NCBI GenBank assembly: GCA_009774765.1
Contig: VSOK01000008.1
Coordinates: 10,387-74,386, forward strand
Direction of reading: 5' to 3'
Origin: Bacteroidales bacterium
Lineage (GTDB): Bacteria; Bacteroidota; Bacteroidia; Bacteroidales; UBA932
Length of the DNA: 64,000 nucleotides
Shown: in pieces, positions 18,654 to 26,526 of the stretch
Numbering within the stretch: the first letter of the stretch is position 1
Layout of the letters: each line of letters begins with the position of its first letter
Notes under the pieces: generated by a model
What the model was told of the DNA's origin: nothing
What the model saw: the letters and a program-made list of their open reading frames with translations, nothing else
The model's database searches: none
Translations under genes and position numbers: made by a program

Positions 18654-19127
18654 ATGAAGATAACATTGCTTACAGTAGGAAAGACAGACAAAGAATGGGT
18701 AAAGGAGGGGCTCGGGATATACGTATCCAGGCTCAAGCATTATGTACCGTTTTCCATCTCTGAAATACCGGAACTGAAAAACGTGTCTTCTCTGAGCCGT
18801 GAACAGATAAAGTCCAGGGAAGGAGACCTTATACTCAAGGCCGTCAAGCCCGCTGACGAGCTTATACTTCTTGACGAGCACGGCAAAGAATATTCTTCCG
18901 TGGACTGGGCACGCATTATGGAGGACAAGCTTGCCAGATCAGGAAAAGATATAATCTTTGTCATAGGGGGCGCGTACGGATTCTCAAAAGAGGTCTATGA
19001 CAGGAGCAACGGAAAGATATCTTTGTCAAAGATGACTTTTTCGCACCAGATGGTAAGGGTAATTTTTGCCGAACAGCTATACAGGGCCTTTACCATAATA
19101 AAAGGCGAACCGTATCACCACGAATAA
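18654..19127 (+). CDS. rlmH: 23S rRNA (pseudouridine1915-N3)-methyltransferase RlmH
   Basis: The 157-residue protein is a SPOUT methyltransferase of the RlmH family. It starts MKITLLTVGKTDKEWVKEGL, contains IIFVIGGAYGFSKEVYDRSN at the knotted SAM site, and ends with MVRVIFAEQLYRAFTIIKGE and PYHHE. It methylates pseudouridine 1915 in helix 69 of 23S rRNA on assembled ribosomes. Length is exactly typical. It is followed after about 20 bases by a large histidine kinase gene, probably on the same transcript. Confidence 0.97.
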   Translation: MKITLLTVGKTDKEWVKEGLGIYVSRLKHYVPFSISEIPELKNVSSLSREQIKSREGDLILKAVKPADELILLDEHGKEYSSVDWARIMEDKLARSGKDIIFVIGGAYGFSKEVYDRSNGKISLSKMTFSHQMVRVIFAEQLYRAFTIIKGEPYHHE

Positions 19128-19146
19128 CAGCAAACATTTGATCAGG

Positions 19147-22100
19147 ATGAACGTAAAAAGATACATAAAGGACAACGGCAGCACAATATGCATAATATTG
19201 TCACTGCTGCTGTTTTTCTTTTCTCTTCTTGTCAACACATCCTCAAGCGACACGGACCAGGTTGCCGCCAGGCTTGAAAAGAACATAGGGAAAAGGATGG
19301 CCATTCTGGACGGATATGTCGAGAAGGCGATGGAGTCAGACCATTCGAAATGGCTTCAGATGGATGATCTTCCTGAAGATATGGTCATATACAGGTATAT
19401 ATATGATACCCTGCAGTCATGGTGCAACCAGTTTACGACATACAACGACGACATCAGTTCAAGACTTGTTTTCCAGAAGCTGGGCAACCAGAAGATGAAC
19501 CTGTCATCTCCCCTTTCCAAAGTGACCGGACAGGTCAAATATATGAATCTCGGACCGGAATGGTATCTTGTCAAATCAGTGACAGACGGCATAGGCTGCA
19601 AGATAATAGCCGGAATAGAAATAAAGAATATACTCATAGAGGACCTCCACAAGGCATACAACGGAGTAAATGAACACCTTAAGCTTTCCGGAAAATTCTC
19701 TATACTCCCATTGTCATACAGCGGAGGATCTCCGGTATATTTTGAAGGCGTACCATTGTTCAAAGTAATTTCGGAGACAAGCCAGAATTCCCCTTTTCTT
19801 GCAAACTCGATCCTAAGATGGATTTCACTGCTTCTGATGACACTTGCCTCCGTCCTGTATCTGTGGACACACAAATCGGTCCATATATATCTGATAAACA
19901 TAGTTCTGCTTATGCTTGCCGCCGCAATCGCCTATATATGGGGACTGCAGATGCAGGAAGTGTCAAATATGTTCTCGCCTACGATATATGCGGACGGACA
20001 ATCCCTCTACTCATTGGGGGCACTGATGATAATGAACATTGCAGTCATACTGTTCATAGTGTGCACATACCTTATAAAGGACAAATTCATCGATGCAATA
20101 GCAAGGTCGCCAAGGAAACACCTGTTCATCGTGTACGGAACAGGACTGACATTGCTTGCGGCCGCAGTCGCGACATACACCGGACTTACGTTCAAAAGTC
20201 TGATAATGAACTCCAACATATCGCTGGAGATGTATTTCTGGAACCAGCTTTCTTTGTTCAGCATCATAGTATACGCCATCTACATATGCCTTTTCCTGTC
20301 CATCCTGCTGATAGTACAGATGTGCGAACCGGTCCTCCACAGGTATTTCGGCATAAAATATAATGTGTTCCACACCAGAAGCCTGATGATTTTCGCGCTG
20401 ATATGTGCAACATATTTCACCGTAGCCTCCGGCATCCTGGGATTCAGGAAAGAGCAGAACAGGATGATGGTGGTCGCGAACAGAATTGCAATAGACCGTG
20501 ACCTGAGCCTTGAAATACAGCTCAGAAATACAGAGGACGCCATTGCAAACGACCAGTTCATATCCACCCTTTCCGCAATGGAAAGGAGCGAAATCATAAT
20601 TCTTCACAGGCTTACGGAGAATTACCTCAACCGTGTAACTCAGAATTACGACATCACGATTTCATTGTGCGGACTCCACGACACAGAATGCCTGAAAAAA
20701 TATGAAAACACCATATTCACCGGCATTCCGATAGCTGACAATTCAAGGTTCATACACGCATACGACATCAACGACAATTCCAGATATATAGGAGTGTTCA
20801 TGTACTATTCCCCGGAGCACGGGATTTCAAGGATGATACTTGACATTGAACCGAAGGCGAACAGGGAGGACAGAGGATACTACAACATATTGGGCAAATA
20901 CTCCAAATCCGGGAAAGCTGACATTCCCAACAACTACTCATACGCAAAATATATCTCGGGAAAACTCGTAAGCTACAAAGGTACATACGCCTATCCTACA
21001 GTCCTGTACAGAACCATAAAGGAAAGTGTGGACAACGGGGAGGAGACCATAAGGACAAAAGGATACATCCATTTCATAAACAGGATCAACAGCGATGAAA
21101 TCATAATAATATCAAGAAAGATAAGGAGTGTAGCCACCTATATGGTTACATTCTCATATCTGATTTTCATCATTTTCGCCGTATTGGCTGCATTTACCTG
21201 GAAAAAAAGCCCGGACAAGGTCCTCAAAAGGAATTACTACAGGTCAAGAATCAACATCATACTGTTCATATCATTGTTTATGACCCTCGTGATCATGACC
21301 GTAATGAGCGTTGCGTTCGTCTACAAGCGCAACGAGACAAATATGAACAATATGATGTCCAGCAAGATCAATACGATACAGAATATGATTGAGAGCCAGT
21401 GCAGATATGTATCCGCCACGAGCGAGCTGAACACTCAGGATTTCTCATATATACTGGAAAAGATCGGCAATGACACAAAGTCGGACATAACCTTATATAC
21501 TCCGGAAGGAAAGGTCTTCAGATCAACCACACCCGAGATATTCGACAAGATGATATTGGGTTCGAGGATAAATGAAGAAGCCTACTACAACATCAAATAC
21601 CGCAACCAGAGATTTTATATAAATCCGGAGCAGATCGGAAAGGACAGGTACTTCTCCCTGTACGCCCCTGTAATGAACGCGGAAGGCAAGATGATAGCGA
21701 TAATCGGCACGCCATATACGGAACAGAACTATGACTTCAAGACGGACATACTTTTCCACACGGCTACAATAATAAATCTTTTCCTTATACTTCTGAGCGC
21801 GGCACTGTTTGTAACTATGACTGTTGTAAACAATATGTTCAAACCTCTGATAGAGATGGGACAGAAGATGAGCACCGCCGACATACACGGACTTGAATAT
21901 ATCATCTACAGAAGAGACGATGAAATATCAACACTCGTGGACGCATACAACAGGATGGTGCACGACCTGTCGGAAAGCACCAAGAAGATCACCCAGGCAG
22001 AAAGGGATATGGCATGGAGTGAAATGGCGCGTCAGGTAGCCCACGAGATCAAGAACCCGCTCACTCCTATCAAGCTGGAAATCCAGAGGCTTATAAGGCT

Positions 22101-22710
22101 CAAGCAGAAGAACGACCCGTCATGGGAGACAAAGTTCGACAGGGTATCCAATATAGTCCTGGAGCATATCGACATACTGACGGACACGGCCAACGAGTTT
22201 TCCACTTTTGCGAAACTGTATACCGAAGAGCCTGTACTTATGAATCTTGACCAGACACTGCACGACCAGATAACGATATTTGACAACAAGGACAACATCA
22301 AGATATCATACATAGGCCTGAACGGAGCTTCTGTAATGGCACCGCGCCCTCAGCTGATACGCGTGTTTGTCAACCTGCTCACAAATGCGATACAGGCTGT
22401 CGAGATACAGCAGAAAGAGGCTTTGGAACAGGGACTGGAACCTGAAAAAGGAAAGATATTCATCTGCCTGAGGAACAGCACAAAAGACGGATATTATGAT
22501 ATAGTTTTCGAGGACAGCGGTCCGGGTGTGAGCGAAGACCACCAGAGCAGGCTGTTCACCCCGAATTTCACGACAAAGACGGGAGGAACCGGGCTCGGTC
22601 TTGCGATATGCAGGAACATTATAGAAAAATGTGACGGTGAAATTCTGTATCAGAGGTCGTTTGCCCTGAGGGGAGCCTGCTTTACCGTAAGGCTGCCCAA
22701 ACTTAAATGA
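19147..22710 (+). CDS. Very large NtrY-like membrane sensor histidine kinase
   Basis: The protein is 1187 residues from the ATG at 19147; a TTG three codons earlier is an alternative. It has a membrane segment at about 10-30, an extracytoplasmic loop, six membrane segments at about 222-432, and a second outside loop (432-660). A membrane pair (664-725), a third outside loop and a membrane segment (about 873-895) follow. The cytoplasmic part has a HAMP-like linker, HisKA with QVAHEIKNPLTPIKLE (phospho-acceptor His966), and an ATPase domain with NLLTNAIQAV, DSGPGV and TGGTGLGLAI. HEIKNPLTPIKL is the NtrY-subfamily form. The obvious partner is the convergent sigma-54 activator just downstream. 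The signal sensed cannot be read; the kinase core is complete. Confidence 0.92.
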   Translation: MNVKRYIKDNGSTICIILSLLLFFFSLLVNTSSSDTDQVAARLEKNIGKRMAILDGYVEKAMESDHSKWLQMDDLPEDMVIYRYIYDTLQSWCNQFTTYNDDISSRLVFQKLGNQKMNLSSPLSKVTGQVKYMNLGPEWYLVKSVTDGIGCKIIAGIEIKNILIEDLHKAYNGVNEHLKLSGKFSILPLSYSGGSPVYFEGVPLFKVISETSQNSPFLANSILRWISLLLMTLASVLYLWTHKSVHIYLINIVLLMLAAAIAYIWGLQMQEVSNMFSPTIYADGQSLYSLGALMIMNIAVILFIVCTYLIKDKFIDAIARSPRKHLFIVYGTGLTLLAAAVATYTGLTFKSLIMNSNISLEMYFWNQLSLFSIIVYAIYICLFLSILLIVQMCEPVLHRYFGIKYNVFHTRSLMIFALICATYFTVASGILGFRKEQNRMMVVANRIAIDRDLSLEIQLRNTEDAIANDQFISTLSAMERSEIIILHRLTENYLNRVTQNYDITISLCGLHDTECLKKYENTIFTGIPIADNSRFIHAYDINDNSRYIGVFMYYSPEHGISRMILDIEPKANREDRGYYNILGKYSKSGKADIPNNYSYAKYISGKLVSYKGTYAYPTVLYRTIKESVDNGEETIRTKGYIHFINRINSDEIIIISRKIRSVATYMVTFSYLIFIIFAVLAAFTWKKSPDKVLKRNYYRSRINIILFISLFMTLVIMTVMSVAFVYKRNETNMNNMMSSKINTIQNMIESQCRYVSATSELNTQDFSYILEKIGNDTKSDITLYTPEGKVFRSTTPEIFDKMILGSRINEEAYYNIKYRNQRFYINPEQIGKDRYFSLYAPVMNAEGKMIAIIGTPYTEQNYDFKTDILFHTATIINLFLILLSAALFVTMTVVNNMFKPLIEMGQKMSTADIHGLEYIIYRRDDEISTLVDAYNRMVHDLSESTKKITQAERDMAWSEMARQVAHEIKNPLTPIKLEIQRLIRLKQKNDPSWETKFDRVSNIVLEHIDILTDTANEFSTFAKLYTEEPVLMNLDQTLHDQITIFDNKDNIKISYIGLNGASVMAPRPQLIRVFVNLLTNAIQAVEIQQKEALEQGLEPEKGKIFICLRNSTKDGYYDIVFEDSGPGVSEDHQSRLFTPNFTTKTGGTGLGLAICRNIIEKCDGEILYQRSFALRGACFTVRLPKLK

Positions 22711-22711
22711 C

Positions 22712-22745
22712 AAATCCCAGGCATATCATTTTATGCCTGGGATTT
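22712..22745. terminator. Bidirectional terminator between kinase and sigma-54 activator
   Basis: A perfect 14-bp stem (aaatcccaggcata / tatgcctgggattt) with a 6-base loop begins one base after the kinase stop codon. It has T-rich ends on both strands. It separates the convergent kinase (+) and response regulator (-) genes. Confidence 0.85.
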
Positions 22746-22764
22746 ATGCAACAAAGCGTATTCA

Positions 22765-23913
22765 TCAATAGACGTAAGAGCTTACATCCGATGCGGTAAT
22801 CTTGTCTCCGGAAAGAATCAGAAGCCTCTCCACGACATTGCGTAGCTCCCTGATATTTCCGGTCCATGGCTTGTCCACCAGCATCTGCATCGCATCCTTC
22901 TCGACTGTCCTGTGCGGCATTCCGGTCTCTGCACAGATCTGGTCTATAAAAAATTCCACAAGAACAGGGATGTCACATTTACGTTCGTCCAAAGAAGGGA
23001 CTGATATCAGGATGACGCTCAACCTGTGGTAAAGGTCCTCCCTGAAATTACCTTTTGCGATTTCCTCCTTCAGATTCTTGTTGGTGGCGGCAAGCACCCT
23101 GACGTCAACCTGGATGTCCTTGTCGCTTCCCACTCTCGAAAGTTTCTTCTCCTGAAGGACACGGAGCACCTTGGCCTGCGCGGCAAGGCTCATATCACCG
23201 ATTTCATCAAGAAACAGAGTTCCCCCGTCAGCCTGTTCGAATTTCCCCTTATGCTGCTTTACAGCAGAGGTAAAAGCACCTTTCTCGTGTCCGAACAGTT
23301 CACTTTCAATAAGTTCAGACGGAATAGCGGCACAATTGACTTCAATATATGGCATCTGTGAACGGAGACTTTTCTGATGAAGATTGCGAGCGACAAGCTC
23401 TTTTCCTGTACCGTTTGATCCGGTGATAAGAACTCTTGCATCTGTAGGAGCCACCTTGTCTATAATCTCCCTGATATGCTGCAACGGTGCGGAATTTCCC
23501 ACCATTTCCTGTCCATATACTTTCTTTTTGAGGATTTTTGTCTCTTTGACAAGAGAAACCTTGTCCGTGGCATTTTTTATTGTGATAAGAATCCTGTTGA
23601 GGTCCAATGGTTTCTGTATAAAATCAAATGCACCTTTCTTGATACACTCGACAGCAGTGTCAATGTCCCCATGTCCGGATATCATGATTACGGCAGAATC
23701 CACACCTTCAGCTATCAGACGCTCAAGCACTTCAATGCCGTCCATATTAGGCATTTTTATGTCACAGAAAATGACGCTGTATTTTTCCTTAAGCGCCATC
23801 TCAATACCTTTTGCACCGTCTTCCGCTACATCAGTCTCATAGCCTTCGTCCATAAGTATCTCTTTCAGAGAATTTCTTATTGAACGTTCATCATCAATTA
23901 TAAGCAATTTCAT
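22765..23913 (-). CDS. Sigma-54 response regulator, REC-AAA+ without DNA-binding domain
   Basis: The 382-residue protein has a receiver domain (1-120; phospho-acceptor Asp51 in DIKMPNMDG) and a sigma-54 AAA+ domain. That domain shows Walker A GSNGTGKE (165-172), a sigma-54 contact loop at 212-217 reading GAFTSA instead of GAFTGA, Walker B LFLDEIGD and the arginine-finger region REDLYHRL. It ends at VSSYVY soon after NIRELRNVVERL, where NtrC-type proteins go on to a Fis-type helix-turn-helix; that domain is missing. The stop is followed by a terminator, so no hidden exon or simple frameshift explains it. It should activate sigma-54 RNA polymerase without specific DNA binding, and is probably the partner of the neighbouring NtrY-like kinase. 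Confidence 0.92.
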   Translation of the reverse strand: MKLLIIDDERSIRNSLKEILMDEGYETDVAEDGAKGIEMALKEKYSVIFCDIKMPNMDGIEVLERLIAEGVDSAVIMISGHGDIDTAVECIKKGAFDFIQKPLDLNRILITIKNATDKVSLVKETKILKKKVYGQEMVGNSAPLQHIREIIDKVAPTDARVLITGSNGTGKELVARNLHQKSLRSQMPYIEVNCAAIPSELIESELFGHEKGAFTSAVKQHKGKFEQADGGTLFLDEIGDMSLAAQAKVLRVLQEKKLSRVGSDKDIQVDVRVLAATNKNLKEEIAKGNFREDLYHRLSVILISVPSLDERKCDIPVLVEFFIDQICAETGMPHRTVEKDAMQMLVDKPWTGNIRELRNVVERLLILSGDKITASDVSSYVY

Positions 23914-24009
23914 AGTTATTTTGTTTTTTCATTTTTATACCGGCGCAATACCCTTACAAATATCGGACATTTTTCTTCGTCAGTCAGAAATTTCTAAGCA
24001 ATTTTTTTA

Positions 24010-24017
24010 TAATTTTG
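24010..24017 (+). promoter_or_regulatory. Candidate -7 box of the cmk promoter
   Basis: TAATTTTG fits TAnnTTTG and lies 21 bases before the cmk ATG, in the gap divergent from the sigma-54 activator. No -33 box of good quality is visible. Confidence 0.35.
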
Positions 24018-24038
24018 TACCTCTTAAACGAATACCAG

Positions 24039-24734
24039 ATGCAAATACCTGATATAATAATCGCTATAGACGGATATTCTTCAACCGGTAAAAGTTCATT
24101 CGCCAAGAAAATAGCGACCGAGCTTTCACTTCTGTATCTTGATTCCGGAGCGTTGTACCGTAGCGTGACCTTTTATGCGATCAGCAATGGAATAATCGCC
24201 CCGTCAGGGGAAATAGACAGGCAGACCCTGTGCAAATCCCTTCACGATCTCGATATCCATTTTGAAGACAGAGGCAACGGCAGCGAGACTTATATAGGAG
24301 ACAGATGCGTTGAAAAAGAGATCCGTTCCCTTGCTGTTTCTGACAGGGTAAGTCCTATAGCGGCGATCCAGGAAGTCAGAGAATATGTCGACGAGAAACT
24401 CCGTGAATTCGGCAAGAAAAAAAGAGTCGTAATGGACGGACGTGACATAGGGACGACTGTGTTTCCCGATGCGGAAATAAAAATATTCATGACAGCCGAC
24501 CCGATGATACGTGCACAGAGACGTCTTAAGGAGCTCGAGTCAAAGGGGGAAAAGAATACGATTGATGAAGTGTTGAGAAATATAAAGGAAAGGGACTTCA
24601 TCGATTCGCACAGGGAGGTATCTCCTCTGGTCAAGGCAGATGACGCTGTCGTGCTTGACAATTCCAATATGAGCATCGACCAGCAACTGGATTGGGTAAA
24701 AAAACTGATAAAGGACAGATTCAACATAGATTAA
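24039..24734 (+). CDS. cmk: Cytidylate kinase
   Basis: I use the ATG at 24039 (231 residues); the frame is open upstream only from a TTG that would lie within the promoter box. The protein has the P-loop AIDGYSSTGKSSFAKKIA, LYLDSGALYRSVT and the family motif VVMDGRDIGTTVFPDAEIK, followed by RAQRRLKEL in the lid. It phosphorylates CMP/dCMP in pyrimidine nucleotide recycling. Its stop is 11 bases before the ispH ATG, so cmk and ispH are co-transcribed. Confidence 0.95.
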   Translation: MQIPDIIIAIDGYSSTGKSSFAKKIATELSLLYLDSGALYRSVTFYAISNGIIAPSGEIDRQTLCKSLHDLDIHFEDRGNGSETYIGDRCVEKEIRSLAVSDRVSPIAAIQEVREYVDEKLREFGKKKRVVMDGRDIGTTVFPDAEIKIFMTADPMIRAQRRLKELESKGEKNTIDEVLRNIKERDFIDSHREVSPLVKADDAVVLDNSNMSIDQQLDWVKKLIKDRFNID

Positions 24735-24745
24735 TTTCAGAACCT

Positions 24746-25690
24746 ATGGGAATTTCGGTGGATATTGACAGCAATTCCGGATTCTGTGCCGGAGTTATAA
24801 GAGCGATAAACAAAGCGGAGAATTTCCTTGGCTGCCAGGAAAACAGCAGGAAGCTGTTTTCTCTCGGAGCCATTGTCCACAACGAATCCGAACTGCACCG
24901 TCTTGAGGAAAAGGGACTTGTCACAATAGACAACGATGACCTTGCGGAAATGAGGGATGCTTCCGGAGAAACTCTTCTTATCAGAGCCCACGGCGAACCT
25001 CCTGCAACATACGGACGCGCGGACGGACTCGGTTTCCGGATTATAGACTGCACATGTCCTGTAGTACTGAAACTTCAGAAGGACATCCGTGAAACATATA
25101 CAAGACTTCATTCCGACGGGCACGACGGGCAGATTATCATTTTCGGCAAAATAGGCCACGCTGAGGTACTTGGACTTGTAGGCCAGGTGGACGGTGATGC
25201 CATTGTGATAGAGAATATCAGAATGCTTGAGGAAGCCATCGACAGCGGTAGGGTGGACCTGGAAAAGCCGGTGGAAATTTTCTCACAGACCACCAAAAGC
25301 CCTGCGGAATATGCTGATGTCTGCGCTATGCTTGAAGAAAGGATGGCAAGGGAGAACGAACTTCCTGTGGAACGGTTCAAAGGCAGGAAAATGCTCGTGG
25401 TGCACAATACAGTATGTTCACAGGTAGCTACAAGACACGAGAAACTTTCCAGATTCGCTACAGAGCACGACATAATCATATTTGTATCCGGAAAGGTCAG
25501 CTCCAACGGGAAAGTCCTTTGCGACCTATGTAAATCCCTGAACATCAGAACATACCATATAGCATCAACCGATGAACTGAAGAAAGAATGGTTCCGCAAT
25601 GACGACAAGGTAGGCGTATGCGGCGCCACATCTACCCCAAAGTGGCTGCTTGAAGATGTTGCAGAAGCAATCAGAAATATGTACAGATAA
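24746..25690 (+). CDS. ispH: 4-hydroxy-3-methylbut-2-enyl diphosphate reductase
   Basis: I use the ATG at 24746, giving 314 residues; a longer frame runs back into cmk from a TTG, which is unlikely. The protein shows the three iron-sulfur cysteine contexts of IspH (SGFCAGVIRAI, IDCTCPVVLKLQ and TVCSQVATRHEKL), plus GKIGHAEVLGLVGQV and GVCGATSTPKWLLEDV. It carries a [4Fe-4S] cluster and makes IPP and DMAPP in the last step of the MEP isoprenoid pathway. The cmk-ispH order is common in Bacteroidota (recollection). Confidence 0.95.
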   Translation: MGISVDIDSNSGFCAGVIRAINKAENFLGCQENSRKLFSLGAIVHNESELHRLEEKGLVTIDNDDLAEMRDASGETLLIRAHGEPPATYGRADGLGFRIIDCTCPVVLKLQKDIRETYTRLHSDGHDGQIIIFGKIGHAEVLGLVGQVDGDAIVIENIRMLEEAIDSGRVDLEKPVEIFSQTTKSPAEYADVCAMLEERMARENELPVERFKGRKMLVVHNTVCSQVATRHEKLSRFATEHDIIIFVSGKVSSNGKVLCDLCKSLNIRTYHIASTDELKKEWFRNDDKVGVCGATSTPKWLLEDVAEAIRNMYR

Positions 25691-25705
25691 GCCCTGCCAG
25701 AAAAT

Positions 25706-25736
25706 TTTGCAGAAACCTGACAAATTTTTAATTTTG
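25706..25736 (+). promoter_or_regulatory. Near-perfect Bacteroidota promoter for efp
   Basis: TTTG (25706-25709), 19 bases, then TAATTTTG (25729-25736) reproduces the consensus TTTG-N19-TAnnTTTG exactly. Transcription should start about 25743, leaving a leader of about 35 bases before the efp ATG. This explains how the strongly expressed efp is separated from cmk-ispH. Confidence 0.8.
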
Positions 25737-25778
25737 CGGGCTGAAACACAGATAATTATTATTAAATTATAACTTTAT

Positions 25779-26345
25779 ATGGCAACAACAGCTGATTTTA
25801 AAAACGGCCTTTATCTCAATTTCAACGGAAAGCCTTGCTCTATAGTATGGTTCCAGCACGTAAAACCGGGAAAAGGTCCTGCTTTCGTGAAAACAAAACT
25901 CCGCAACCTTGAGAACGGACGTATCCTTGAAAACACTTTCACTGCAGGTGCAAAAATCGAAACAATAAATGTAGAGCGTCGCCCTTACCAGTTCCTTTAC
26001 AAGGATGAGGACGGATTCAACTTTATGCACGAAGAGACATACGAGCAGATCCATCTTGACACTGACCTCGTTGACAATGCAGACCTTATGAAAGAGGGAC
26101 AGCACGTGGAAATGATGTTCCTTGCTGACGAGGAGCGTTGCCTTACCTGTGAGCTTCCTACATACGTAGAGCTTGAAGTGACATACACTGAGCCTGCCGT
26201 AAAAGGAGATACAGCATCCACAAATGCTCTCAAAGAGGTTACTCTTGAAACAGGAGCGATCATTATGGCACCTCTCTTCATCAACCAGGGAGAGAAAATC
26301 CGTGTCAACACTACAGACCGCAGCTACGGCGAGCGTGTAAAATAA
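25779..26345 (+). CDS. efp: Translation elongation factor P
   Basis: The 188-residue protein has the three-domain EF-P layout. The conserved loop is VKPGKGPAFVKTKLRNL (Lys32 at the tip), followed by VERRPYQFLYKDEDGFNFMH and the C-terminal GAIIMAPLFINQGEKIRVN … YGERV signature. EF-P rescues ribosomes stalled at polyproline. The tip residue is Lys, as in enzymes modified by EpmA or left unmodified. The window contains no epmA, so the state of modification is open. It has its own strong promoter and is followed by a structured 3' region and a terminator. Confidence 0.97.
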   Translation: MATTADFKNGLYLNFNGKPCSIVWFQHVKPGKGPAFVKTKLRNLENGRILENTFTAGAKIETINVERRPYQFLYKDEDGFNFMHEETYEQIHLDTDLVDNADLMKEGQHVEMMFLADEERCLTCELPTYVELEVTYTEPAVKGDTASTNALKEVTLETGAIIMAPLFINQGEKIRVNTTDRSYGERVK

Positions 26346-26386
26346 ATTGCAAACTGAGAGGAGAAGCCGAATTTATTCGTATTATC

Positions 26387-26442
26387 CCGAGGTGTAGCAT
26401 TTATTGTAGATTGAAAATCTAAAATAAACTATTGATACTCGG
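26387..26442 (+). other. Nested inverted repeat downstream of efp
   Basis: An inner stem (26400-26412 with 26416-26428, 12 of 13 pairs, 3-base loop) lies inside an outer 5-bp stem (ccgag 26387-26391 / ctcgg 26438-26442). It lies between the efp stop and the terminator at 26464. It has no T-tract of its own and could stabilise the efp mRNA 3' end or be a small RNA; the role is unknown. Confidence 0.4.
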
Positions 26443-26463
26443 CAGAGTAATAATATACGAAAT

Positions 26464-26497
26464 AAAATAGCCTGACCGCAATTGGTCAGGCTATTTT
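26464..26497. terminator. Bidirectional terminator between efp and sulfatase
   Basis: A perfect 14-bp stem (aaaatagcctgacc / ggtcaggctatttt) with a 6-base loop lies between convergent genes. The stem's own A/T ends provide U-rich tails on both strands. Confidence 0.85.
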
Positions 26498-26526
26498 AAG
26501 TTTATAAATTACCGCAAGATACGGAG

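Noticed and set aside
22711..22765. Hidden helix-turn-helix exon or frameshift after the sigma-54 activator
   Set aside because: The stop codon is followed within about 20 bases by a 14-bp terminator hairpin, and only 54 bases separate it from the convergent kinase gene; there is no room for the missing domain.
24692..24745. Extended N-terminus of IspH starting inside cmk
   Set aside because: It would need a TTG start and overlap cmk by over 40 bases; the ATG at 24746 gives the normal IspH length and start.
26346..26460. Possible tRNA or riboswitch downstream of efp
   Set aside because: The stems do not form a cloverleaf, there is no T-loop motif GTTCRA or CCA end, and the element lies behind, not before, the gene.
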